Shown piece after piece: positions 5,258 to 12,060 of a DNA stretch of 12,060 bases. The notes below the pieces were generated by a model that worked only from the letters and a program-made list of their open reading frames with translations, did not search any database and had not been told where the DNA came from. The stretch comes from Actinomycetota bacterium (GTDB taxonomy: Bacteria > Actinomycetota > Thermoleophilia > Solirubrobacterales > Thermoleophilaceae): contig VAXR01000187.1 of assembly GCA_005885165.1 (NCBI GenBank), positions 1-12,060 on the forward strand. The letters run 5' to 3'. How positions within the stretch are numbered: the stretch's first letter is position 1; each line of letters starts with the position of its first letter. The position numbers and the translations under genes were made by a program.

Positions 5258-8200
5258 CTAGACCAGCTCGACCGAGCCGGTGAGCCCGTCGAGGTCCGCG
5301 CAAAAGCGCGACGGCGCCACTCGGTAGTCCTCGCCGAGCACGAGCGTACGGTCGCCGACCATCAGCGCCAGCTCGTGGTCCCCGGGGTTGTGGCGGACGC
5401 GGTCCTTCAGGTCGTCGAGGAACGAGGCCGGCACGCCCTCCGAGACGCGCAGCGTGATCCGCGGCGCCGACCCGGCCGGCATCGCCTCCGCGCGGGCGCG
5501 GTCGACCTCCTCGGGGGTCGGGTCGAACACCTCACGAGCTTGCTCTCGCCCTGGTCCTTGTGGTCGACGCGCGCACGCACGATCACCATGCGGTCCACGT
5601 CGAGCTTCGACCCGTTCGCGTCGAGGGCTGAGTTGAAGACGATCATCTCGACCTGCGCCTCGAGGTCGTCGAGCGTGGCGAACAGCATCGGCTCGCCCTT
5701 CTTGGTCCGGATGCGCTTGGACTCGGCGATCATGCCGCCGACGGTGACCCACTCGCCGTCGCGCTTGCCGGCGAGCTCGCTGAGGGGGCAGTCCACCCTC
5801 ACCCGCAGCGCCGCCCGCACCTCCTTGAGCGGGTGCGACGAGAGGAAGAGGCCGAGCGTCTCCTTCTCCATGGCGTTCAGCTCGCGGCGATCGTCGGGCA
5901 GGTTCGGGATCGGCGCGTGGTGGCGGCCCGACCCCGAAGCGCTCGCACCCCCGCCGGCGCCCGCCGGACCCAGCCCCGGCTCCTCCAGATCGAAGATCGA
6001 CGCCTGCCCGAGCTGGGCATCCTGCTGCGCCTTCGCGCCGGCCGCCTGCGCGTGCGGGAGCACGGCGAGCATCCCGCGGCGCGTGGCCCGCGTCGAGTCG
6101 AGCGCGCCGCAGCGCACCAGCGACTCGATCGCCTTCTTGTTCACGCAGCGGCAGTCGACGCGTTCGCAGAAGTCCCAGATCGACGTGAACGGTCCGCCCT
6201 CCTTGCGTGCGGTCAGGATGGCGTCGACCGCCGCCGCCCCGACGTTCTTCACGGCGTCGAGCCCGAAGCGGATATTCCCGCTCGCGACGACGAAGTCGTG
6301 GCCTGACTCGTTCACGTCTGGCGGCAGCACCTCGATCCCCATCTCCTCGCAGCGTGAGACGAAGAACGGGACCTTGTACTTGGTGGACATGACCGACGAG
6401 ATCAGCGCCGCCATGTACTCGGGCGGGTAGTTCGATTTGAGCCAGGCGGTGCGGTACGAGATCAGCGCGTAGCAGGCGGCGTGCGACTTGTTGAACGAGT
6501 AATCGGCGGCGGCCTCGTTGACCGCCCACAGCTCCTGGATGACGCGCTCTGAGGTGCCCGACCGCTGCGCCCCCTCAACGAAGCGCTCCTTGATCGAGGC
6601 CATCTTCGCGCGGTCCTTCTTGCCGATCGCCTTGCGCAGGTCGTCCGCCTCGGGCCCGGAGAAGCCGGCGAGCTCCTTGGCGATCTGCATCAACTGCTCC
6701 TGGTAGATGATCACCGAGTAGGTGTCGTCGGTGATCGGGCGCAGCCGCTCATCCATGTAGACGACCGCCTCGGGGTTGCGCTTGTTGCGCGCGTAGGTGT
6801 CGATGTGGCGCATCGCGCCGGGGCGGTAGAGGGCACCGAGCGCGACGAGGTCGTCGAACTCGGTCGGCTTGACCTTGCGGAGCGCCTCACGCATCCCCTC
6901 CGACTCGAACTGGAACACGCCGATCGAGTCCCCGCGCGCGAGCATCTCGTACGTCTTCCGGTCGTCGAGCGGGAGCGCGGTCATGTCCGGTCGCTCGCCG
7001 ACTGAGCGCTCGATGATGTCGAGCGCCGACTCGATCACGTCGAGGTTGCGCAGCCCGAGGAAGTCCATCTTCAAGAGGCCGATGTCCTCGATCGGCTTCA
7101 TCGAGTACTGGGTGACGGTCCTGTACGCGCGCGTGCCCTCCTCGGTGAGCTCCCCGCGCTCCTCGGCCAGCTGGAGCGGCACGATGTCGGTGAGCGGGCG
7201 GTCGGCGATCACCACCGCCGCGGCGTGGATCGAGGAGTTGCGGACCACGCCCTCGAGCCCGCGTGCCACGTCGACGATCCGCTTCGCCTGGGGGTCCTCG
7301 TCGTACGCGCGCCGCAGCTCCTCACCCGGCTTGAGGCAGTCCTCGAATGACGGCGGCCGCCCCATGATCGGGTCCGGGATCATCTTGGCCAGGCGGTCGC
7401 CCGCCCCGTAGTCGAGGCCGAGGACGCGCGCGGCATCGCGCGTGGCCGCGCGGGGGAACATGCGGCCGAAGGTGACGATCTGGGCTACCGACTCCTGGCC
7501 GTACTTCCCGGCCACGTAGCGGATCACCCGATCGCGGCCCTTCACCGAGAAGTCGATGTCGATGTCGGGCATCGAGACCCGCTCGGCGTTCAGGAAGCGC
7601 TCGAACAGGAGCCCGTAGCGGAGGGGGTCGATGTCCGTGATGTTCAGCGAGTAGGCGGCGATCGAGCCGGCGGCGGAGCCGCGGCCCGGCCCGACGGCGA
7701 TCCCGTTGTCCTTCGCGAACTTCACGAAGTCCCACACGATCAGGAAGTAGGCCGCGAAGCCCACCCGCACGATCACGTCGAGCTCCATCTCAAGGCGCTC
7801 CACGGCCTCCGCCGGCGGAGGGTCGCCGTAGCGGCGGCGCAGGCCCTCGGCCGCCAGGCGGCGCAGGTAGTCGGCCTCGTCCTCGCCGTCGGGCGTCGGG
7901 TAGCGCGGGATGAGCATCTTGCCGAGCTCGACCTTGGCGTCGCAGCGCTCCGCTATCTCGACCGTCGACGCGATCGCCTCCGGCGTCGAGGCGAACGCCT
8001 CCCCCATCTCGCGCGAGTCCTTCAAGTAGAACTCGTTGGTGTCGAACGACAGCTTGGGCTGGTCGAGCGTCGACTTCGTCTGAACGCAGAGCAGCGCCCG
8101 GTGGTTGTCGTAGTCCTCGCGGCGAAGGTAGTGGACGTCGGCCGTCCCGACCAGCGGGCGGCCGACCTCGGCGGCGATCCGCATGATCCCCTCGTTCGCG

Positions 8201-8748
8201 CGCCGCTGCTCGTCGAGCCCGTTCTGCTGGATCTCGAAGTAGACGTTGTCGGGGCCGAAGATCCGGAGCAGGTCGTCGGCGTGGGCGCGGGCGCCTGCGG
8301 GGTCGCCGTCGACTAGCCGCCGGCAGAAGCGCGACTGCAGGCAGCCGGTCAACGCGATCACGCCCTTCGAGTGGCGCTCGAGCAGCCCGAGGTCGACGTT
8401 GCACTTCCCGCGCTTGTTGCCCTCGAGGAACCCCGCCGAGGTGAGCTTCACGAGGTTGCGAAGCCCCTCGTCCGACTCGCCGAGCAAGGTGAGGTGGTTG
8501 CGCTCGTAGCGGACGGCGTCGGAGCTCAGGTCGTCGCACAGGTACGCCTCGAAGCCCAGGATCGGCTTGACGCCGTGCTTCGTGCACGCCTTGTAGAACT
8601 CGACCGCCCCGTTCATCACCCCGTGGTCGGTGAGCCCGAGGGCGGGCTGCTCGAAGGCCGCCGCGCGCTCCGCAAGACCCTCGATCTTGCAGGCCCCGTC
8701 GAGCAGCGAGTACTCGGAATGGACGTGGAGATGGACCGCGGACGACAT
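5258..8748 (-). CDS. dnaE: DNA polymerase III alpha subunit, frameshifted near the 3' end
   Basis: Catalytic subunit of the chromosomal replicase. Start MSSAVHLHVHSEYSLLDGA is chosen over an ATG three codons upstream (8757) because a TACGAT -10-like hexamer overlaps that ATG and sits 7 nt before 8748. The N-terminal PHP domain keeps its metal-ligand pattern (HLHVHSEYS, GLTDHGVMNG, RNHLTLL, VGTADVHYL), so intrinsic exonuclease proofreading is plausible. The polymerase core has VGPGRGSAAGS, the catalytic PDIDIDF (Asp395 and Asp397 from this start) and MDFLGLRNLD (Asp562). Helix-hairpin-helix, OB (VTVGGMIAESKRI) and C-terminal domains follow. Near 5534 the frame breaks: after DHKDQGESKLV the reading frame becomes nonsense and would stop at 5407, while the next phase continues with EVFDPTPEEVDRARAEAM through to SVELV and TAG at 5258. 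Restored length is about 1163 residues, normal for the family. Confidence 0.95.
5533..5536 (-). other. Frameshift point in dnaE
   Basis: On the minus strand AAGCTCGTGAGGTGTTC reads Lys-Leu-Val-Arg-Cys-Ser in the upstream frame. Good family sequence resumes as GAG GTG TTC GAC (Glu-Val-Phe-Asp) one phase away, so one base (or 1+3n bases) appears to be missing after CTCGT. There is no homopolymer run at the site. Confidence 0.85.
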
Positions 8749-8755
8749 CCGGGCC

Positions 8756-8761
8756 ATCGTA
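8756..8761 (-). promoter_or_regulatory. -10-like hexamer of dnaE
   Basis: TACGAT on the minus strand, then 7 nt, then ATG at 8748; the predicted start of transcription lies within a base or so of the codon. It overlaps the alternative upstream ATG (8757), arguing against that start. Confidence 0.5.
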
Positions 8762-8848
8762 AGTGCGGGCCCGGACTGTTCGACCCGGGTTTCCGCTAGG
8801 TGCGGGAGATTGCGGTGGGCGCTGTCCCGGGCTGGTCGATCGGGCCGG

Positions 8849-9016
8849 TTAGTCGCCCGACCCCGCGCGCGCCGCCAGGATCCCGCCGAGCAGCACGAGG
8901 GCGATCACAGCCGCCGCACCGACCTTCGCGCGGTTCTGCGCCAGCTTGCGCTTGGCCACCCGCGAGCCCACCTGCCAGACGATCCATCCCAGGACGGTGT
9001 AGCCGCTCGTCCTCAT
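8849..9016 (-). CDS. Small (55-residue) single-pass membrane protein coupled to argG
   Basis: I do not recognise a named family. The product begins MRTSGYTVLGWIVWQVGSR, continues with a basic stretch AKRKLAQNRAK, then one hydrophobic segment at about residues 32-49 (VGAAAVIALVLLGGILAA), and ends RAGSGD with TAA at 8849. The N-terminal GYTVLGWIVWQV is also fairly hydrophobic and may dip into or cross the membrane. By the positive-inside rule the central Lys/Arg cluster should be cytoplasmic. Its ATG overlaps the argG stop as ATGA, the classical arrangement for coupled translation, which strongly supports a real gene despite its size. It is followed by about 100 bp without a gene before dnaE. 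Its role is unknown; the position suggests co-expression with arginine synthesis, not necessarily a role in it. Confidence 0.75.
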   Translation of the reverse strand: MRTSGYTVLGWIVWQVGSRVAKRKLAQNRAKVGAAAVIALVLLGGILAARAGSGD

Positions 9017-10245
9017 GCCCCGTCCTTACCCCGGTTGCGGATCGCGTATGCCATCCGCGACTGCAGGGTCCAGAGCTCCTCGCCGAACCCGGCGAGCTCC
9101 GGGTCGTACAGCGCGTTCGGCGACGCGCGCGCCACCGGCCTGACTCCGCCCTTATAGAGCTTCAGCGTGACCGATCCCGTCACCTGCTCGTTGACGCGGT
9201 CCATGAACGCGTTCAGGTCGCCGAGCAGCGGCTCGTGCCACAGCCCGGCGTAGACGAGGTAGGCCCAGTGGCGGTCGAGCCCGGGCTTGAAGAGGTTCTG
9301 GTGGATGGTCCCGACCAGCTTCTCGAGCTCGGAGTGCGCCGTCAGGACCAGCTCGGCCGCCGGCACCTCGTAGACGTCGCGCACCTTCAGACCGACGATG
9401 CGGTCCTCGATGTGGTCGACGATCCCCACGCCGTGGCGGGCGCCGACCTCGCCGGCGCGCTCGAGCAGCTCGACCAGGCCGAGGCGCTCGCCGCCGATCG
9501 CGACCGGGCAGCCGCGCTCGAACTCGATCTCCACGAGCTCGGGCTCGTCGGGCGCGTCCTCCGGCACGGTCACCAGGTCGAAGACGTCGTCACGCGCGCC
9601 CTCCGAGAGGTCCTCGATCGGGCCGCCCTCCGACGAGCGCCCCCACAGGTTGTCGTCGATCGAGTACGGCGGCACCTCCGTCCCACCCTTCACGGGGATG
9701 CCGTGCGTACGTGCGTACTCGATCTCCTCCTTGCGGCCCATCCGCCACTCGCGCACCGGGGCGATGATCTTGAGCTCGGGCGCGAGCGTCGTGACCGTCG
9801 CCTCGATGCGCACCTGGTCGTTGCCCTTGCCGGTGCAGCCGTGGGCGATCGTGTCACAGCGCGCCTCGCGCGCCTTCTCCACCGCCAGCTTCGCGATCAG
9901 CGGCCGGCCGAGCGCGGTGAAGAGCGGGTAGCCGCCGCCGTAGCGGGCGTTTGCCTTGATCGCCAGGAGCACGTAGTCCCGGGCGAACTGCTCGCGTGCA
10001 TCGACCACGAACGCGTCGAGAGCGCCGAGCTCCAGCGCCTTGCCCCGGACCACCTCGAAGTCCTCGCCGGGCTGACCGAGGTTGACGGTCAGCGCCACCA
10101 CCTCGGCCTCGTACTCGTCCTGGATCCACTTGAGCATCACGCTCGTGTCGAGCCCGCCGGAGTAGAGGAGCAGGACCCGGCCGACCTCGCCCGGCTCGGC
10201 CTCGTAGGAGGCGGTCCTGACGTGCGTGCGGCGCTCCTCGGGCAT
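9013..10245 (-). CDS. argG: Argininosuccinate synthase
   Basis: Joins citrulline and aspartate with ATP cleavage to AMP and pyrophosphate, giving argininosuccinate, the penultimate step of arginine synthesis, in the cytoplasm. The 410-residue protein has the PP-loop ATP site LLLYSGGLDTSVMLKW near residue 25, the TIAHGCTGKGNDQVR substrate/ATP segment, and conserved PVREW, NLWGRSSEG and GLWHEPL stretches. Length fits the class I family. The N-terminal extension of about 22 residues before VLLLYSGG is slightly longer than usual, and its start is supported by a TAGGGT -10-like hexamer 8 nt upstream. The stop overlaps the start of the small membrane protein gene by ATGA. Other arg genes are not in the window. 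It lies only 27 bp after the surface-protein gene on the same strand but has its own promoter-like hexamer. Confidence 0.97.
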   Translation of the reverse strand: MPEERRTHVRTASYEAEPGEVGRVLLLYSGGLDTSVMLKWIQDEYEAEVVALTVNLGQPGEDFEVVRGKALELGALDAFVVDAREQFARDYVLLAIKANARYGGGYPLFTALGRPLIAKLAVEKAREARCDTIAHGCTGKGNDQVRIEATVTTLAPELKIIAPVREWRMGRKEEIEYARTHGIPVKGGTEVPPYSIDDNLWGRSSEGGPIEDLSEGARDDVFDLVTVPEDAPDEPELVEIEFERGCPVAIGGERLGLVELLERAGEVGARHGVGIVDHIEDRIVGLKVRDVYEVPAAELVLTAHSELEKLVGTIHQNLFKPGLDRHWAYLVYAGLWHEPLLGDLNAFMDRVNEQVTGSVTLKLYKGGVRPVARASPNALYDPELAGFGEELWTLQSRMAYAIRNRGKDGA

Positions 10246-10253
10246 GGGCGCCG

Positions 10254-10259
10254 ACCCTA
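10254..10259 (-). promoter_or_regulatory. Extended -10-like hexamer of argG
   Basis: TGTTAGGGT on the minus strand: an extended -10 (TGN) before TAGGGT, then 8 nt, then ATG at 10245. It implies a leaderless or near-leaderless argG message within the 27-bp gap after the surface-protein stop. No clear -35 or ARG-box palindrome is visible. Confidence 0.5.
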
Positions 10260-10272
10260 ACAGGGGACCGGT

Positions 10273-12060
10273 TCAGCGCTTCTTGCGCTTCAACTTCACC
10301 TTCTCGCAGTTCTTCACCTTGTCCTTCCGGTCGACCGTGGCCTTGTCCTTGCTGCCGGGGCCGCAGTCGATCTTGTCCTTCTTGCCGTCGGCGGCCTGGA
10401 TCGTGTCGTTGCCCGGTCCACCGTTGTAGGTGTCCCTACCGGACCCTCCGTTCAGGAGGTCGTTCCCGTTGCCGCCGATGAGCGTGTCGTTCCCACCGTC
10501 ACCGAAGAGCAGGTCGTTGCCGTCGCCCCCCACCAGCGTGTCGTTCCCGGGCTTACCGACGCTCGCGGCGGCGATCTTGCTCGCGCCGCACGCGTCGCCG
10601 AAGAGTGTGTCGTTGCCGCCGAGGCCGAGGATCCGGTCGCTGCCGCCGAGGCCGCAGATGGTGTTGGGGCCGTTCGTACCGGTCAGCACGTCGTTGTGTG
10701 CCGTCGGCGTGCCCCCGGGCGTCGGATCGCAGGGGTTGCCGATCCCGTCGTGGTCGGTGTCGATCTGCGCCGGGTTCGCCTTGTGCGGGCAGTTGTCCTC
10801 GGCGTTGCCGCGCCCGTCGCCGTCGGAGTCGGCCTGGAGCAGACCGGCGACCAGGAACTGCTCCTCGGCGGAACTCGGGTTGGTCTCGCCGACCGCGGCG
10901 ATCTTGTCGCCGTGGAGAGCCAACGCGTAGCCCGCGTCGAAGTGGCCGTTGCCCGGGAAGAGGTCGGCGCGCCCGCCGGCGGCGAAGGTCGGATCGAGAA
11001 TGCCGCCGGAATCGAGCCGAACCACCGTCATATTGACGTCGCCGGCCGGGCTCTCGGATTTCCCGACGCCCACGATCTTGCCATCGCCTTGAACGGCGAC
11101 TCCGAGCAGCTGGTCCTCGGATGACGACTGCGTCGGCGTGAGAGTGAGAATCTCCTTTCCGATGCCACCGTTGAAGCCGCCGACGCCCGTGTCGAGGCTG
11201 CCGTCCATCTTCAGCCGCGCGATAGCGGCGTCGTCCCCGATCTGGCCGTTGCCCGCATGGCCGGCGAGCACGACCTTGCCGTCCGGCTCGAGGCCCACAG
11301 CCTCCGCCTGATCGCCCTTGTTGATCGAGCTCTGGTCGAAGCCGACCGTCGCCTTCCCGCCCGTCCCGAAGTGATCACCGGGAGTCGAGTCGAACATGCC
11401 GCCGCTGTCGACGCTCCCGTCCGCGTTGAAGCGCTGCGCGAGGAAGTCGATGTTCTCCGAACCGCCCGGGTTGACGTCGACGTAGCCGGCGAGGACGAAC
11501 CTGCCGTCCTTCTGCTGGACCATCCCCCTGAGGCTGCCCTTGGTGCCCACCGCGTGGCCGAAGCTCCCGAAGTGGTCGGCCGGGTTCGGGTCCGAGCCGC
11601 TGCCGGAGTCGACCGCGCCGTTCGACTCGAGCCGGAGGAGCTCGAAGCTCGGGTCGTCGCCGAAGGGAGCGCCCTGGGCGCCGATCAGGATCTTGCCGCC
11701 CGACTGGAATGCGACCCCAATCCCCCGATCGAAGCCGTCTCCGGACGAGTCGGCGGCGATCACATAAGTCCCCTTGCCGTCGCCGCTGAACGTCGTATCG
11801 GGCTGGCCGGACTGCGTGTAGCGCGCGACGGCCACGTCGTCCCTTTGGTTGGTGATGCTCGCGCTACCCACGACGACGATCTTCCCGTCCGACTGGATCG
11901 CCAGGCCGTATGCGAAGTCCTGCTGGCCCGCGAAGTCCGTGTGCACACGACCGTCGTGGTTCGGGCCGAAGCTCGTGTCGAACGTGCCGTCGGGGTTGAG
12001 CCGCGTCAGGACGAAGTCGTAATCCGTCGTGTTGTTCTTCGCCTCGCCCGCGATCAGGAT
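10273..12060 (-). CDS. Secreted delta-60 / TSP3-like / RTX calcium-binding repeat protein, N-terminus outside window
   Basis: Large, probably cell-surface or secreted protein; the frame is open through the right edge, so any signal peptide is not visible and the ATG at 11946 is internal. From the edge to about 10850 it consists of repeated units of about 60 residues (DGKIVVVGSA..., VARYTQSGQPDTTFSGDGKG, ILIGAQG..., LRLESNGAVD), the delta-60 repeat pattern, likely forming beta-propeller-like blades. Next is an Asp-rich thrombospondin-type-3-like segment (10720-10830: DSDGDGRGNAEDNCP, then DTDHDGIGNPCDP). Then come RTX nonapeptides of the GGxGNDxLxG type (about 10400-10700: GGNDTLFGD, GGDGNDLLFGDGGNDTLIGG), predicted calcium-binding beta-roll. 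The tail (DKIDCGPGSKDKATVDRKDK, ending KLKRKKR) resembles tails of similar actinobacterial proteins. I see no neighbouring type I secretion genes. The exact function is unknown. Confidence 0.88.
   Translation of the reverse strand: MLIAGEAKNNTTDYDFVLTRLNPDGTFDTSFGPNHDGRVHTDFAGQQDFAYGLAIQSDGKIVVVGSASITNQRDDVAVARYTQSGQPDTTFSGDGKGTYVIAADSSGDGFDRGIGVAFQSGGKILIGAQGAPFGDDPSFELLRLESNGAVDSGSGSDPNPADHFGSFGHAVGTKGSLRGMVQQKDGRFVLAGYVDVNPGGSENIDFLAQRFNADGSVDSGGMFDSTPGDHFGTGGKATVGFDQSSINKGDQAEAVGLEPDGKVVLAGHAGNGQIGDDAAIARLKMDGSLDTGVGGFNGGIGKEILTLTPTQSSSEDQLLGVAVQGDGKIVGVGKSESPAGDVNMTVVRLDSGGILDPTFAAGGRADLFPGNGHFDAGYALALHGDKIAAVGETNPSSAEEQFLVAGLLQADSDGDGRGNAEDNCPHKANPAQIDTDHDGIGNPCDPTPGGTPTAHNDVLTGTNGPNTICGLGGSDRILGLGGNDTLFGDACGASKIAAASVGKPGNDTLVGGDGNDLLFGDGGNDTLIGGNGNDLLNGGSGRDTYNGGPGNDTIQAADGKKDKIDCGPGSKDKATVDRKDKVKNCEKVKLKRKKR
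10400..10700 (-). repeat. RTX nonapeptide-coding repeats
   Basis: Degenerate 27-bp periodicity coding GGxGxDxLx units; on the plus strand it shows as recurring GTGTCGTT / GAGCAGGTCGTTGCC-type blocks. Roughly eight or nine units are recognisable, interrupted by an FGDACGASKIAAASVGKPGN insert between early and late units. They encode the calcium-binding beta-roll of the surface protein. Confidence 0.75.

Noticed and set aside
5375..6430. 351-codon rightward frame opposite dnaE
   Set aside because: Antisense shadow of the DnaE OB/C-terminal region; Ser/Arg-rich without recognisable domains.
5258..8748. Intein or programmed ribosomal frameshift in dnaE
   Set aside because: No intein splicing blocks interrupt the polymerase motifs. 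The frame break has no slippery heptamer, so a missing base is the simpler reading.
8762..8848. Possible gene or terminator in the gap between dnaE and the small membrane gene
   Set aside because: Only a short ACCCGGGT palindrome (8783-8790) is visible, with no start-stop frame of interest and no stem followed by T residues.
8800..10260. 486-codon rightward frame opposite argG
   Set aside because: argG has unmistakable family motifs on the other strand. This frame shows only composition-driven sequence.
10400..10700. Regularly recurring GTCGTT blocks resembling a repeat array
   Set aside because: They are 27-bp coding periodicity of RTX nonapeptides, not a CRISPR array; there are no constant repeats with unique spacers.

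Overview
The window is very GC-rich DNA that reads as the chromosome of a high-GC Gram-positive bacterium. The gltX, dnaE and argG proteins, the HDOD protein with a NarL/LuxR-type tail and the Cys-rich hypothetical look to me like Thermoleophilia (Solirubrobacterales/Gaiellales). That placement is from memory of similar proteins, not from a search. I see no rRNA, tRNA, CRISPR array, insertion sequence or phage gene.

Layout. The 5' end of a NarL-type membrane histidine kinase lies outside the left edge and its 3' part runs rightward to 1164. All other genes run leftward except nfo (3686-4681). Facing the kinase is an HDOD/HD-domain regulator (1287-2300). The last 50 or so codons of a LuxR-type helix-turn-helix (1190-1384) sit in a different frame at its 3' end. 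Then come gltX (glutamyl-tRNA synthetase, 2408-3676), nfo (endonuclease IV, divergent from gltX with 9 bp between start codons), a Cys-rich conserved-looking hypothetical protein (4816-5208), dnaE (DNA polymerase III alpha, 5258-8748), a 55-residue membrane protein (8849-9016) joined to argG by an ATGA overlap, argG (9013-10245), and the 3' part of a large surface protein with delta-60, thrombospondin-type-3-like and RTX calcium-binding repeats (10273 to the right edge).

The genes do not form one pathway. They cover replication (dnaE), base-excision repair (nfo), translation (gltX), arginine synthesis (argG), signalling (kinase, HDOD) and a secreted calcium-binding protein. The clearest functional unit is argG plus its coupled small membrane protein.

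Three observations stand out. First, four genes (gltX, the Cys-rich gene, dnaE, argG) have a TANNNT -10-like hexamer ending 6-9 nt before the start codon, a pattern of leaderless transcription that also helps choose the starts. Second, three genes carry lesions: an out-of-frame and shortened helix-turn-helix, an apparent deletion of roughly 35 residues in GluRS, and a frameshift near the 3' end of dnaE. Since dnaE and gltX are essential, assembly or sequencing error is at least as likely as biology. Third, a perfect 24-bp palindrome lies between the convergent nfo and Cys-rich genes. I found no convincing new defence or biosynthetic system.
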